DNA of 64,000 bases from Carbonactinospora thermoautotrophica (GCF_001543895.1 NZ_JYIJ01000019.1:682001-746000), one strand, 5' to 3'; shown: positions 51,393-62,547, numbered from the stretch's first letter. Translations and numbers: made by a program. The notes: generated by a model from the letters alone, not told the origin.

Positions 51393-52772
51393 TCACTCAT
51401 GCTTCCTGGTCACCTGGTAGACCTGCGTTTCAACGCGGTCCCCGGAGAAGAAGCGCTGCGCGCTCTCCCGGTAGGCGCGCACCGAAGGGTCGTCGCTTGA
51501 ATCCAGCGCACCCGCGGCAGGCAAATACGCTTTCTCGATATCGTGGTTGTCACCTATGGTTCCCTCCTGATCGGAGAAGGTGACCGTCGTCCGGTTGGGC
51601 GCGTCGGGGTTGTCGGCCGCGTCCAGGTGGGGAACGACGTCGTGCTCGTTATCCAGCGACAGCACCCGCACCCGGTCCGGGACCTCCATGCGCCCCACCG
51701 GCGACCCGGCGGTCACCACGTGGGTCACGTTGAACTCGCCGCTCCTGACGAAGTCGTTCGCCGCCCGGACCGCGACCATGCCGCCCTGGCTGTGCCCGAC
51801 CAGCATCACCGGATCGCCCGGCCTCGCCCCGGCGCGCCGCAGCGCCTCGGCGATGCCCTGCTGGTAGGCGGTCGGGTCGCCGGCCATGGCGTGCAGGTTG
51901 GTGCCGAGGTCGTTGAGGTGCTTGTTCTCCTGCAAGGGGACGGGGTGCCAGTCCTTGGTGCCGGGGATGTCCACGATGTAGCTGCGCTGCACCGTCCCGT
52001 CCGGCAGGACCTTCTCCACGATCCGCACGTCGATCTGCCCCTGGTCACGGCCGTGGGCTTTCCTGTTGCGGTAGTCCAATCCAGCCATAAGGTCGGAGAA
52101 GCCCTGCGGGGGCTCGGTCATCGCAGGCTCATCCGAATCGTCGACCCCGAGCGACTTCACCCGAGCCTCCCCATCCGGGTACAGGAGCCCCAGCAGCCGC
52201 GCACCCGCGGGTACGTCCGCCACCACGGGCAGGCCGGCCAGGCCGGAGACGAGGCCGGGGGTCGCGCCGACGATCGTGTCGATGACGCCGGGGTGGTCGG
52301 TGAGCAGGCGCTGCCAGTCCACGTCGAGCGCCTCGCCGGCGAGGACCGCGCCCAGGCCGGCGGTGGTCAGGAGCGGCGCCGACACAGGGAAGGTCACCCC
52401 GACCCAGGCGCCCGCGAACCACCGGGTCAGGTCGAGCAGTTCGGCCTGAGCCTCGTCGGTGATCCGGTACGCGGCAGCCGAGGCGCGCAGCTTCCCGGCG
52501 CGCAGGCCGATGTCGGCGGCGACCGTGGTGAGCCCGTCGGAGTCGTCGAGCGCGCCGAGCAGGGCGGCCTCGAACCGGGCCACGCCTTCGGGGTGAAGGA
52601 CGGCGGAGGCCAGGACGTCATCGTGGACGAGGAGCTGGTGGCACCAGCCGCTCAAGGCCAGCAGCTCGGCGCTGACGTCGTCGGTGAGCCGCGCCATGGC
52701 CTCCATGTCCTCGTACCGGGCGGCGAGACCTCCGGCGCCTCCGGTGACGTGCAGCTCAGGCCCCTGGCTCAC
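51393..52772 (-). CDS. Type VII-associated alpha/beta hydrolase (lipase-like)
   Basis: A 459-residue protein. The N-terminal half (about 1-190) is helical and Ala/Leu-rich, resembling ESX-type export domains (YEDMEAMARLTDDVSAELLA, AAYRITDEAQAELLDLTRWF). The C-terminal half is an alpha/beta hydrolase with nucleophile elbow VMLVGHSQGGMVAVRAAND (Ser at about 326), Asp in LSLDNEHDVVPHLDAAD and a His in IGDNHDIEKAYL. It could be a secreted lipase/esterase effector or toxin. The GTG start overlaps the upstream EspG-like stop (GTGA), and the lipoprotein follows immediately. Confidence 0.75.
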   Translation of the reverse strand: MSQGPELHVTGGAGGLAARYEDMEAMARLTDDVSAELLALSGWCHQLLVHDDVLASAVLHPEGVARFEAALLGALDDSDGLTTVAADIGLRAGKLRASAAAYRITDEAQAELLDLTRWFAGAWVGVTFPVSAPLLTTAGLGAVLAGEALDVDWQRLLTDHPGVIDTIVGATPGLVSGLAGLPVVADVPAGARLLGLLYPDGEARVKSLGVDDSDEPAMTEPPQGFSDLMAGLDYRNRKAHGRDQGQIDVRIVEKVLPDGTVQRSYIVDIPGTKDWHPVPLQENKHLNDLGTNLHAMAGDPTAYQQGIAEALRRAGARPGDPVMLVGHSQGGMVAVRAANDFVRSGEFNVTHVVTAGSPVGRMEVPDRVRVLSLDNEHDVVPHLDAADNPDAPNRTTVTFSDQEGTIGDNHDIEKAYLPAAGALDSSDDPSVRAYRESAQRFFSGDRVETQVYQVTRKHE

Positions 52773-53623
52773 CCCAGTACCTCCGCGACGTACGGCGCGA
52801 CCCACGTCCCGATGTCCTCGCGCGCCACCGGCGCCAACCGGACCATGCGCCGCTCGGCGGGGTCCGGTTCCAGCCCGATCCAGCCGGCGTCGGTGGCGAA
52901 CCAGACCACCTGGCCGACCAGGAGGTCGTCGGTGTCCTGGTCGCCGGACGGCCCGACGACCAGGCAGCGGAGCATGCCCGTGGTCCGGGCCGTCACTTCT
53001 CGGGCGAGCGCGAGTTCCTCGGGGGACAGGCCTAGTTCCGCGCCGGCCCGCTCGGCGCCCGCGGCGCCGCCGAAGGCGAGGGCGGGACCCACGTTCTCCA
53101 ATGCGGCCAGCGGCAGCCGGCCGTGCGGCGGCGCGGCCGGCCCGGAAGGCCCGGAGAGGATGTCGACGATGCCGCGGCCCTGGCCGGCCTCCGCCGCCAC
53201 CGGCGGCACCGCGCGAACCAGCTCCCGGCCCAGGTCGCGGGCGGCGAACATCGACAGTTCCACGGCGTCGTCCGCGAGCGCGAACAAGGAGGCGCCCAGC
53301 GGCCCGGACACGGCGTGCACCGCGCGCGAGCCGGAGTCCCCCAGCGACACCTCGGTGCGCAGCAGCACCCGCGGCCGGGCCAGGATCGACAGGTTGGCCA
53401 GCACCGACGGGTGCACCGCGCACTCCAGCGGGTCACCCGACTCCGCCGGCTCCACCACGCCTCGCCGTGCCAGGGCCTCCGCCGCGCGCAGCGCGGTCTC
53501 GGCCGCCTCGGCACCCGTGCCGAACCCGGGCGGCAGCGTCACCTGGGTGCGCCGGCACAGCAGCTCGATCTCGACGCCTGAGAGAACCAGCCGGCGCGGC
53601 TGCGGCGCGTTCGGGTCCCGCAT
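52769..53623 (-). CDS. EspG-like ESX secretion-associated protein
   Basis: A 284-residue protein with the layout of EspG, the cytosolic chaperone that binds and delivers PE/PPE or WXG-type substrates to type VII secretion: LVLSGVEIELLCRRTQVTLP at the N-terminus, FALADDAVELSMFAARDLGRELV in the middle and WFATDAGWIGLEPDP near the C-terminus. Similarity is in pattern rather than strong motifs. Start ATG 53621-53623 overlaps the upstream stop (TGATG), and its own stop overlaps the next start, so three genes are translationally coupled. No ESX core genes (eccB-E, mycP) are in the window. Confidence 0.72.
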   Translation of the reverse strand: MRDPNAPQPRRLVLSGVEIELLCRRTQVTLPPGFGTGAEAAETALRAAEALARRGVVEPAESGDPLECAVHPSVLANLSILARPRVLLRTEVSLGDSGSRAVHAVSGPLGASLFALADDAVELSMFAARDLGRELVRAVPPVAAEAGQGRGIVDILSGPSGPAAPPHGRLPLAALENVGPALAFGGAAGAERAGAELGLSPEELALAREVTARTTGMLRCLVVGPSGDQDTDDLLVGQVVWFATDAGWIGLEPDPAERRMVRLAPVAREDIGTWVAPYVAEVLG

Positions 53624-54087
53624 CACAGCACCCCCTGCTTGCGGAAGAATTCGCCGACCTCGAGCCACTGCTTGTCACCCGAGGGCGGGAGGTTCTGCGG
53701 TGACCACGGCCAGCGCATCCAGGGAGGTTCGACCACCCGACCCTCTTCGATCAACCGGCTCGCGGTTTCCGCGATCGCGCGCGCGGTGCGCTCGAACCAG
53801 CCGGTGACCGCCTCCTCGATCCGCCGGATCGCGGCGAGCCGCTCGCGGACCTCCTGCGCGTGCGCCCGCAGTTCGGCGGCGGCCTGTTCGAGCTGGTCCG
53901 CGGCGCGTTCCAGCCGCTGGCGGTCCCGCGCGATCGTCTCCCGGAACAGGTCGGCTGAGATCGACTGCCACTGCACCGCCTGAGCGCGCCGGGACAGCTT
54001 ATCCGCGTGCGCCCGGACCTCCGCGGCGCGGGCGACCAGCCGCTGGGCGAGCCGGTCGAGCTCGTCGGGATCTCCGTAGAACGACAA
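53623..54087 (-). CDS. WXG100-like helical-hairpin protein with extended C-terminus
   Basis: A 154-residue protein. Residues 1-100 form a predicted helical hairpin: YGDPDELDRLAQRLVARAAE, then the turn AQAVQWQSISADLFRETIAR, a WxS variant of the WXG motif, and a long second helix (DRQRLERAADQLEQAAAELR). The C-terminus is Pro/Trp-rich (PPWMRWPWSPQNLPPSGDKQ), longer than a standard WXG100 protein. The start is TTG 54085-54087 after a GGGGG tract because it gives the natural helix start. It is the first gene of the coupled operon and the probable substrate or partner of the EspG-like protein. Confidence 0.72.
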   Translation of the reverse strand: MSFYGDPDELDRLAQRLVARAAEVRAHADKLSRRAQAVQWQSISADLFRETIARDRQRLERAADQLEQAAAELRAHAQEVRERLAAIRRIEEAVTGWFERTARAIAETASRLIEEGRVVEPPWMRWPWSPQNLPPSGDKQWLEVGEFFRKQGVL

Positions 54088-54226
54088 GGCACCCCCGTCC
54101 CCCGTGTCGACGCCCGGCGTGCCAGCCACGGGCGCCTCATACCTTGCTCGCTCGGCCTCGCATCGTAGCCGGGCGCGAGACCGAGTGCGGGATCCCGCGT
54201 CTTCCCGGCCCGCTCCGTGGAAAAGA

Positions 54227-54254
54227 CGTGGGTGGGGCGAGCGCCCCACCCACG
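54227..54254 (-). terminator. Terminator after thiC
   Basis: A 13-base inverted repeat (cgtgggtggggcg / cgccccacccacg) with only two bases between arms, about 25 bases past the thiC stop. Confidence 0.8.
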
Positions 54255-54279
54255 CACGGGCTCGTCACCCGAACCCCGG

Positions 54280-56150
<1,871 letters not shown>

Positions 56151-56249
56151 GGTTTTCGGTACGGATCGGCGTGAGCCGCCGGCTCACGCCGGGCACACAG
56201 TAGCCGGTATCCCGCCGCGCCGTCAGCCCGACGCCGGGACACCGCCGCG

Positions 56250-56915
56250 TCAGACCGGCCACGCCTCCCGGCGCCAGGCGGCGTCCCAGAACATCCACTC
56301 GTACCGCGACGTGGTCACGAAGTGCTCGCGCATCCGGTCCCGCTCGGCCGTGGACAGATCCGCACCAATCCGGTCGGTCAGCTCCAGCACCGCGGCCACG
56401 ATCTCCTGGAACTCCGCCCCGCCGTACGTGCCGATCCACCGCTGGTACAGCGGATCCGGCGAGGACTTCTCCAGCAGGGCCTCCCCGACCCGGGCGTAGA
56501 TCCAGTAGCAGGGCAGCACCGCGCCCAGCGCCTCGGCGAACGACCCGCCGTAGCAGACCGCGAGCAGGTAGCTGGTGTACGCCCGGGTGGTCGGGCTCAC
56601 CGGGGTCGCGGCCGCCTCCTCCGCGCTGATCCCGAAGTCGGCGAGGAACCCGGCGTGCAGCTCCTGCTCCACCGCGATCGCGCCGCCGGCGTGCGCGCAG
56701 AACATCGCGGTGTCCGCGTTGGTCGGCGCCTTGGCCGCGCAGACCGCCAGCGCCCGGGCGTAGTCGTTCAGGTAGTGGGAGTCCTGGATCACGTAGTACC
56801 GGAAGGCCTCCCGCGGCAGCGTGCCGTCGGTCAGGCCGCCGAGGAACGGGTGATCGAGGATCTTCGCGTACACGTCCTCGATCGAACTCCACAGCTCGTC
56901 GCGCAACTTCGTCAT
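56250..56915 (-). CDS. tenA: TenA-family aminopyrimidine aminohydrolase / thiaminase II
   Basis: A 221-residue all-helical protein salvaging HMP from degraded thiamine. Features are HPFLGGLTDGTLPREAFRYY, VIQDSHYLNDYARALAVCAA, VEQELHAGFLADFGIS, TSYLLAVCYGGSFAEALGAV with the nucleophile-region Cys, LPCYWIYARVGEALLEK and YEWMFWDAAWRREAWPV at the C-terminus with Glu of the active site. ATG 56913-56915. It lies upstream of the thiC riboswitch on the same strand, consistent with a thiamine locus. Confidence 0.92.
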   Translation of the reverse strand: MTKLRDELWSSIEDVYAKILDHPFLGGLTDGTLPREAFRYYVIQDSHYLNDYARALAVCAAKAPTNADTAMFCAHAGGAIAVEQELHAGFLADFGISAEEAAATPVSPTTRAYTSYLLAVCYGGSFAEALGAVLPCYWIYARVGEALLEKSSPDPLYQRWIGTYGGAEFQEIVAAVLELTDRIGADLSTAERDRMREHFVTTSRYEWMFWDAAWRREAWPV

Positions 56916-57415
56916 GCCAGCGACGTTATCCGGGCCCGTGCGGTTCTCCCAGGCCCCGGTGCGCCGGTCCGGGACGTCGTCCCGATCATGAAACATGATC
57001 ATCACCATGAAGCGATCACACCTGAAACAACCGCATCCGAAACCGGACCGGACGATCAGGACCGACGGTCCGCGTCAGCCGGCATCAGCCAAGGCTGAGG
57101 TACGCAGCCGGGTCGGCTTCGGCGGGACCGACCTGAGCCGGTGCGCGTGGAGCGCCACGCGGGAAATCGGGTACTACGAGGGCGAGAACACGTCGCGGTG
57201 GAGTTCATGGGAACGACGACCAGAGGAAGATCGGGTCCGGCGAGCGCGGCGGCCTGCACGCGGAGCGCCTCCGGACACCGCGCGGGCTGGCGGTCGGAGA
57301 CGTCTTCGTTCACGCACCGCTCCGGGGACACGTGCGCCGAGCGGGAACGCTCCGGGCGAGCGATCGAGGCCACTCGCCGGGAACGTTCCGACGGCTGACA
57401 TCTCTCGGGAGCGAG
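56916..57415. other. Divergent intergenic region between tenA and the STAND NTPase
   Basis: No gene is supported; long open frames here are Arg-rich shadows. A perfect inverted repeat GATCATG-AAA-CATGATC (56984-57000) lies about 70 bases upstream of tenA and is operator-like. CGGGAGCGAG precedes the NTPase ATG. Confidence 0.5.
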
Positions 57416-59725
57416 ATGGACAGAACAGAGGGAACCGGCTTCCCCGCCGGTCGTGAGCGCGCGCTGGCCACGCTGTCCGGCTGGCTGGCCGACCCCGACG
57501 ACCGTGCGGTCGTGGTCACCGGGGCCCCGGGGACCGGCAAGACGACGCTGCTGGCCTGGCTGGTGGGGCTCACCGACCCGGAGTGGCGGGCCATGCACGC
57601 CGCCCTGCCCGCTCCGCCGCCCGAGAACGCGTTCCACGCCGTGGTGGCGGCCCGTGGCGGCTGCGTGGAGACGATCGCCTGGTCGTTGGCCCGGCAGCTC
57701 GGCCACCCCTATCGCGGCCCGCGCGCCTTTCTCCAGGAGCTGGCCGCCGACGAACGACCAGCCGTCCTGATGATCAGCGAGCTGGACCAGGTGGGCCTGC
57801 CCTGGGACCGGGACGCCGAGACCGAACGGGTCGCCCGCGAGTTTCTTGCGCCGTTGGCCGAGCTGGAGCACGTACGCCTGCTGCTCGACGGATCCGCCAC
57901 GATCGCCGCGGCGCTCGGCGACCGGGCGGGGGTGGTGGACCTGGACTCCCCGGAGTTCACGGACCGGGCGGCGTTCACCGCGTGGGCGGGTGCTGCGGTC
58001 GGGGCGAGCACCGGCAAGGGCGCCGACGACCCGCAGGTGGCCGTCGCCGCCGAGGCGATCGCGAGGGCGGCGTACCCCAACTTCCTGCTCGCCGAGCTGT
58101 TGGCGGCGGACCTGGCGGTCACCGGCGAGGTCGGTGCGGACGCCGGCGACGTCAGGGCCCGGCTCCGCACCGTCCTGGACCGGTACCTGGCCTCGCGCAC
58201 CCCGGCGGCGCCCCGGGCGCGGGACGTGCTCGGCGCTCTCGCCTTCGCCGATCCCGCCGGCGTGCCGCTCCAGGCGTGGCCGACGCTGGTGGCCGCGGTG
58301 ACCGGCCGGCCGTGCTCGGCGGAGGACGTCGAGACGACGCTGCGCCACGCCGGTGACCTCGTCGCCGTCAGCGCCGAGACGGGCTGGTACCGGCTCCGGC
58401 ACCACAGCTTCGCCGAAGAGCTGGCAGGGCGGCGGGACGCGGCCGAGGTGTGCCGCCGGCTGGTCGACGCCTTCCGCGTCCCGGCATCGGACGCCGCCGG
58501 CTACGCACGGCGGGCGCTGCCCGGTTACGCCGCCACCGCCGGGCAGCTCCCCGAACTGCTCGCCGACCCGGCCTTCCTGGTCGACGCGGACCCGGGAAGG
58601 CTGCAGGCCGCGCTGGCCCGGGCTCACCCGGCCGGCCCGGTACGGCACGCCTGGGACCAGGGCGCGGACCAGTTGCTGTCCGACCGGCGGGAGTCACGCG
58701 CGGCCCAACTGTCGCTCACCGCCCGCTGCCAGGGCGCGCACGACCTGGCCGACGGGATCGCCGCGCTCCAGGACCTGCCGTGGACCGTCCGCTGGGCGCG
58801 CTGGCTCCCCCGCGGCGCCACCCAGTCCCCGCCCGGCTGGCCTGGACGCGTCCAGGGGCTGGCGGTCGTGGACGACGGTTCCGGCCCGGTGGCCGTCTGC
58901 GGCAACACGGCGGGCCGGCTGCACCGCCTCGACCTGGCGTCCGGGGACCCGGCCGGGCCGCCCGTCCGCACCCACGTGCCGGAGGTGCTGCGGCTCGCGG
59001 CGTGGGCGCACGGCGGCCGGGTCCTGGCCGCGGTGATGGGTCCCAATCCACCGCTCGAACTGTGGGACCTCACCAACGGCGAGGCGTTGGGCGGCCTCGC
59101 CGGCCTCCCCTGGTACGGGGTGTCGGGCGGTTTCCTCAAGGGCGAACCGGTGCTCGCCCTCGGGGCCCCGAGCGGCGTGGTCCACCTGTGGAACCCCGTC
59201 GACATGACGCTTCGCGGACAGCTCGTGACGGGCGAGGACGGCACCGTGGTCGCGCTGGCGTTCACCGGTGCCGGGACGACGCTCGCCGCGACCAACTCCG
59301 GCGGAAACCTGTACGCCTGGGACGTCGAGAGCGGCCGGCTGGCCGCCCGGCCCGGCGCGCATCACGGGATCGCCCGCAGCGTCGCCGTAGGCATGGCCGG
59401 TGGCGTCCCCGTCGTGGTGAGCGGCGGCTCCGACGGCACGGTCCAGGTGTGGAACCTGGACACCGGCGAGCTGTCGCCCGCCCCGTCGAGGCATCTGGCG
59501 TACGTGTCCGCCACGGCCGTGGCCACCGTCGCGGGCCAGGGTGTGGCAGCGTCGGCGTCCCGCGACGGGCTGGTGCGGCTGTGGCGGCTCGCCGACGGCG
59601 ACGAGCCGGGCGTCTTCACGGTCGGTCACCAGGTCCACGCGATGGCCTTGTGCGCGGACGGGGCGCTGCTGCTGGGGACCGCGCGGGGCGTGCTCGTCGT
59701 GGACTGCCGGCCGGCCCTGGGCTGA
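57416..59725 (+). CDS. STAND-type NTPase with WD40-like beta-propeller
   Basis: A 769-residue signal-transduction NTPase. The P-loop VVVTGAPGTGKTTLLAWLVG (about 30-50) is followed by a Walker B-like AVLMISELDQVGLP (about 115-128) and a winged-helix/helical region to about 450. The C-terminus (about 480-769) is a WD40-like propeller with repeats such as NPPLELWDLTNGEALGGLAG, GGNLYAWDVESGRLAA, DGTVQVWNLDTGELSPAP and RDGLVRLWRLADGDEP. There is no N-terminal effector domain: only about 10 residues precede the NTPase, so an effector, if any, would be a separate protein. Such proteins act in defence or regulated signalling. Confidence 0.88.
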   Translation: MDRTEGTGFPAGRERALATLSGWLADPDDRAVVVTGAPGTGKTTLLAWLVGLTDPEWRAMHAALPAPPPENAFHAVVAARGGCVETIAWSLARQLGHPYRGPRAFLQELAADERPAVLMISELDQVGLPWDRDAETERVAREFLAPLAELEHVRLLLDGSATIAAALGDRAGVVDLDSPEFTDRAAFTAWAGAAVGASTGKGADDPQVAVAAEAIARAAYPNFLLAELLAADLAVTGEVGADAGDVRARLRTVLDRYLASRTPAAPRARDVLGALAFADPAGVPLQAWPTLVAAVTGRPCSAEDVETTLRHAGDLVAVSAETGWYRLRHHSFAEELAGRRDAAEVCRRLVDAFRVPASDAAGYARRALPGYAATAGQLPELLADPAFLVDADPGRLQAALARAHPAGPVRHAWDQGADQLLSDRRESRAAQLSLTARCQGAHDLADGIAALQDLPWTVRWARWLPRGATQSPPGWPGRVQGLAVVDDGSGPVAVCGNTAGRLHRLDLASGDPAGPPVRTHVPEVLRLAAWAHGGRVLAAVMGPNPPLELWDLTNGEALGGLAGLPWYGVSGGFLKGEPVLALGAPSGVVHLWNPVDMTLRGQLVTGEDGTVVALAFTGAGTTLAATNSGGNLYAWDVESGRLAARPGAHHGIARSVAVGMAGGVPVVVSGGSDGTVQVWNLDTGELSPAPSRHLAYVSATAVATVAGQGVAASASRDGLVRLWRLADGDEPGVFTVGHQVHAMALCADGALLLGTARGVLVVDCRPALG

Positions 59726-59740
59726 GTCCTCAGGCGACGG

Positions 59741-59848
59741 GTGGTCACCTACCAGGAACTGGTCGCCGTGTCCGGCGCGGCGGCCTTCGCCGACGGGAAC
59801 AGCCGCTGGAGCCTCACGGTGGAGGAGATCGCGTCCGGGCAGCGGTGA
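59741..59848 (+). CDS. Possible 35-residue peptide or gene remnant after the STAND NTPase
   Basis: A short frame from GTG 59741 reads MVTYQELVAVSGAAAFADG, then NSRWSLTVEEIASGQR, a sensible protein-like composition, starting 15 bases after the NTPase stop. There is no ribosome site apart from CGACGG. It might be a small partner or the tail of a deleted effector gene. I do not recognise it. Confidence 0.3.
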   Translation: MVTYQELVAVSGAAAFADGNSRWSLTVEEIASGQR

Positions 59849-59989
59849 CGCCGCCGGGCGGTCCGGCACGGCCAGGGAACGGCGTGGCCGAGCCGGCCGC
59901 CCGGCGACCGCCTCACGGAGGCGAGCGGCGGCACCCGCACGGGCCGGGATCGGCGGCCTCCTCGACCCGGGGAGATCGACAGCCGGAGG

Positions 59990-61066
59990 TCACGCCGGGT
60001 ACGCCAGGTGGTACTGGCGGTCCTTGACGGGCCGGTCGAGTCGGGCGCCGAGCGCCTGGGCGGCGCGCTCGGGCCAGCGGGGGTCGCGCATCAGGGCTCG
60101 GGCCAACATGACAGCGTCGGCGCTGCCGGAGGCGACGATCTCCTCGGCCTGCTCCGGTTCGGTGATCATGCCGACCGCGGAGACCGGCACCCCGGTCTGG
60201 GCGCGGATCTCCTGGGCGAACGGCACCTGGTAGTTCGGACGCCGCTGGATGCGCGCGTACGGGACGGCGCCGCCGGACGAGACGTCGATCAGGTCCACGC
60301 CGTGCTCGGCGAGCAGCTTGGCCAGGCGCACCGAGTCCTCGATGTTCCAGCCGCCCTCGTCGACCCAGTCGATGGCGGAGATGCGGACGAAGAGGGGCTT
60401 GTCGTCCGGCCACACCGCGCGGACCGCGTCGACGGTCTCCAGGTGCCAGCGCACCCGGTTCTCGAAGTCGCCGCCGTACTCGTCGGTACGCGTGTTGACC
60501 AGCGGCGAATACAGCTGGTGGGCCAGGTATCCGTGCGCGAAGTGCAGCTCGACCACGTCGAACCCGCTGTCCAGGGCCCGCTCCGCCGCGGCGGCGAACG
60601 CGCGGGTGATCTCACGCAGCTCCGCCGCGGACAGCGGCCGGGGCGCGGCCAAGTCGCCGAACGGCTCAGCGGTCGGCCCGACCGGCTGCCAGCCGCCCTC
60701 TTCGGGGGGAACGTTGAAGTTGCCGAGCCACGGCTGGGCGGTCGACGCCTTGCGGCCGGCGTGAGCGAGCTGGATGCCCACAGGGCGGTCCTGACTGTGG
60801 ATGAAGTCGACGATGCGCCGCCAGGCAGCCGCCTGCTCGTCGTTCCAGATCCCGGTGTCCTGCGGGCTGATCCGGCCCTCGGGGGTAACGGCGGTCGCCT
60901 CGGTCATGATGAATCCGGCGCCGCCGAGCACGAACTGGCCGAGATGGACCAGGTGCCAGTCGTTGGGAATGCCGTCGGTGGCCGAGTACTGGCACATCGG
61001 CGACACCCAGACGCGGTTGGGGATGGTCAAGTCCCGGAGTCTCAGCGGTTTGAAGATCGCGCTCAT
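59990..61066 (-). CDS. Old yellow enzyme, YqjM-like NADPH:flavin oxidoreductase
   Basis: A 358-residue FMN-dependent ene-reductase of the YqjM (thermophilic-like) OYE class, reducing activated C=C bonds with NADPH. Family marks are MSAIFKPLRLRDLTIPNRVW, SPMCQYSATDGIPNDWHLVH with the regulatory Cys, GIQLAHAGRKAST with the substrate-binding His, DVVELHFAHGYLAHQLYSPL, NTRTDEYGGDFENRVRW, and the C-terminal FMN phosphate site with ADAVMLARALMRDPRWP. The ATG at 61064-61066 is taken from family alignment; in-frame ATGs up to 39 bases upstream are possible, and none has a good ribosome site. Confidence 0.92.
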   Translation of the reverse strand: MSAIFKPLRLRDLTIPNRVWVSPMCQYSATDGIPNDWHLVHLGQFVLGGAGFIMTEATAVTPEGRISPQDTGIWNDEQAAAWRRIVDFIHSQDRPVGIQLAHAGRKASTAQPWLGNFNVPPEEGGWQPVGPTAEPFGDLAAPRPLSAAELREITRAFAAAAERALDSGFDVVELHFAHGYLAHQLYSPLVNTRTDEYGGDFENRVRWHLETVDAVRAVWPDDKPLFVRISAIDWVDEGGWNIEDSVRLAKLLAEHGVDLIDVSSGGAVPYARIQRRPNYQVPFAQEIRAQTGVPVSAVGMITEPEQAEEIVASGSADAVMLARALMRDPRWPERAAQALGARLDRPVKDRQYHLAYPA

Positions 61067-61191
61067 GCCGAATGGCAACATTTTTACGGGCATCCCACAT
61101 TCCCGGCGCCGGGCGCGCGCCCAGGTGCGCAGCCCGCGAAAGCCCACCCGGTGTCCTTCGGACAAGCCCCCAGGCTCGGTGGATCCGCCCG

Positions 61192-62547
61192 CTACCGGCG
61201 GACCGCGCCGGTGACCATCCAGGCGGTGCCGGACGCGCGCACGCCGAGCGTGACGAGCCGGGCGACCATCCACAGGCCCATCGCCCACCACAGCGAGGCC
61301 AGCGTGCCGCCGAAGGCCAGCACCGCCCAAGCGGCGGGCAGGAACACGGCTGTGGTGAGCACGGCGGCCACGGCGAGGAACCGGCCGTCACCCGCGCCGA
61401 TCAACACCCCGTCCAGGACGAACACCGCGCCGGACACCGGCTGGAGCACCGCCATCACGACCACGGCCGCCGCGAGGGCCGCCCGCACCGCGGCGTCCTC
61501 GGTGAACAGCGGGACGTACGCCGGGCGCGCCACCACCAGGAGCAGGCCGAGCCCCACGCCGGAGGCCACGCCCCACTCGACCATCCGCCGGGTCGCCTCC
61601 CGGGTGCCGGCCACGTCCCCCGCACCGAGGTAGCGGCCCACGATCGCCTGGCCGGCGATCGCCACGGCGTCCAGCGCCAGCGCGGTCATCGTCCACAGGT
61701 TGGCCGCGATCTGGTGCCCGGCCAGGGCCACGTTGCCGAGCCGGGCGGCGACCGCGGTGGCCACGACCAGAACGACCCGCAGGGACAGGGTGCGGATCAC
61801 CAGCGGAACGCCGGCTGCCATCGCCTGCCGCACTCCCGGCCAGTCCGGGCGCAGGCTCGCCCCGTGGCGGCGGGCGCCGCGTACCACCACGACCAGGTAC
61901 GCGGCCGCCATGCCGGTCTGGGCTAGCACCGTGCCGAGCGCCGAGCCGGCGACGCCGAGCCCGGCGGGGTACACCAGCAGCGCGTTGAGCGCGGCGTTCA
62001 CGGTGAACCCGACGACCGCGACGAGAAGCGGGGTGCGCGTGTCCTGCAGGCCGCGCAGCACCCCGGTCGCGGCGAGCACGACGAGCATGCCGGGCACGCC
62101 AAGGAGGCTGATGCGCAAGTACTGCTCGGCGTACGGGACCGCGCTGGGCGCCGGACCGAACAGTGCGACGATCCGCGGGGTGAGCGCCGCGCCGACGGCC
62201 AGGATGGCGAACCCGAGGACCGTGGCCAGCCAGATGCCGTCCAGGCCCTGGCGGATCGCGGCGGCCACGTTGCCGGCGCCGAGCTGGCGCGCCACGCCGG
62301 CCGTGGTGCCGTACGCCAGGAAGACGCACACGTACGCGAGGGTGCCGAGCGCCGTGGCGGCCACGCCAAGGCCGGCGAGTTGGGGGGTGCCCAGGTGGCC
62401 GACGATCGCGGAGTCGACGAGGAGGAACAGGGGTTCCGCGACGAGCGCTCCGAACGCGGGCAGGGCGAGCCGCCAGATCTCCCGGTCGTGCGGATGACGC
62501 GCGGCGGGGAGGAACCGGCGGAGGCTGGGGCTCGGAACGGTCTGCAC
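61192..62547 (-). CDS. MATE-family efflux transporter (DinF-like)
   Basis: A 451-residue, 12-span multidrug and toxin extrusion transporter. Characteristic parts are REIWRLALPAFGALVAEPLF, VDSAIVGHLGTPQLAGLGVA, the second-half equivalent TAVAARLGNVALAGHQIAAN and AIAGQAIVGRYLGAGDVAGT. It exports cationic or other small compounds with H+ or Na+ antiport. The GTG start is at 62545-62547. It is divergent from dnaB; the MATE-dnaB neighbourhood is conserved in streptomycetes, where it lies near the origin. Confidence 0.92.
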   Translation of the reverse strand: MQTVPSPSLRRFLPAARHPHDREIWRLALPAFGALVAEPLFLLVDSAIVGHLGTPQLAGLGVAATALGTLAYVCVFLAYGTTAGVARQLGAGNVAAAIRQGLDGIWLATVLGFAILAVGAALTPRIVALFGPAPSAVPYAEQYLRISLLGVPGMLVVLAATGVLRGLQDTRTPLLVAVVGFTVNAALNALLVYPAGLGVAGSALGTVLAQTGMAAAYLVVVVRGARRHGASLRPDWPGVRQAMAAGVPLVIRTLSLRVVLVVATAVAARLGNVALAGHQIAANLWTMTALALDAVAIAGQAIVGRYLGAGDVAGTREATRRMVEWGVASGVGLGLLLVVARPAYVPLFTEDAAVRAALAAAVVVMAVLQPVSGAVFVLDGVLIGAGDGRFLAVAAVLTTAVFLPAAWAVLAFGGTLASLWWAMGLWMVARLVTLGVRASGTAWMVTGAVRR

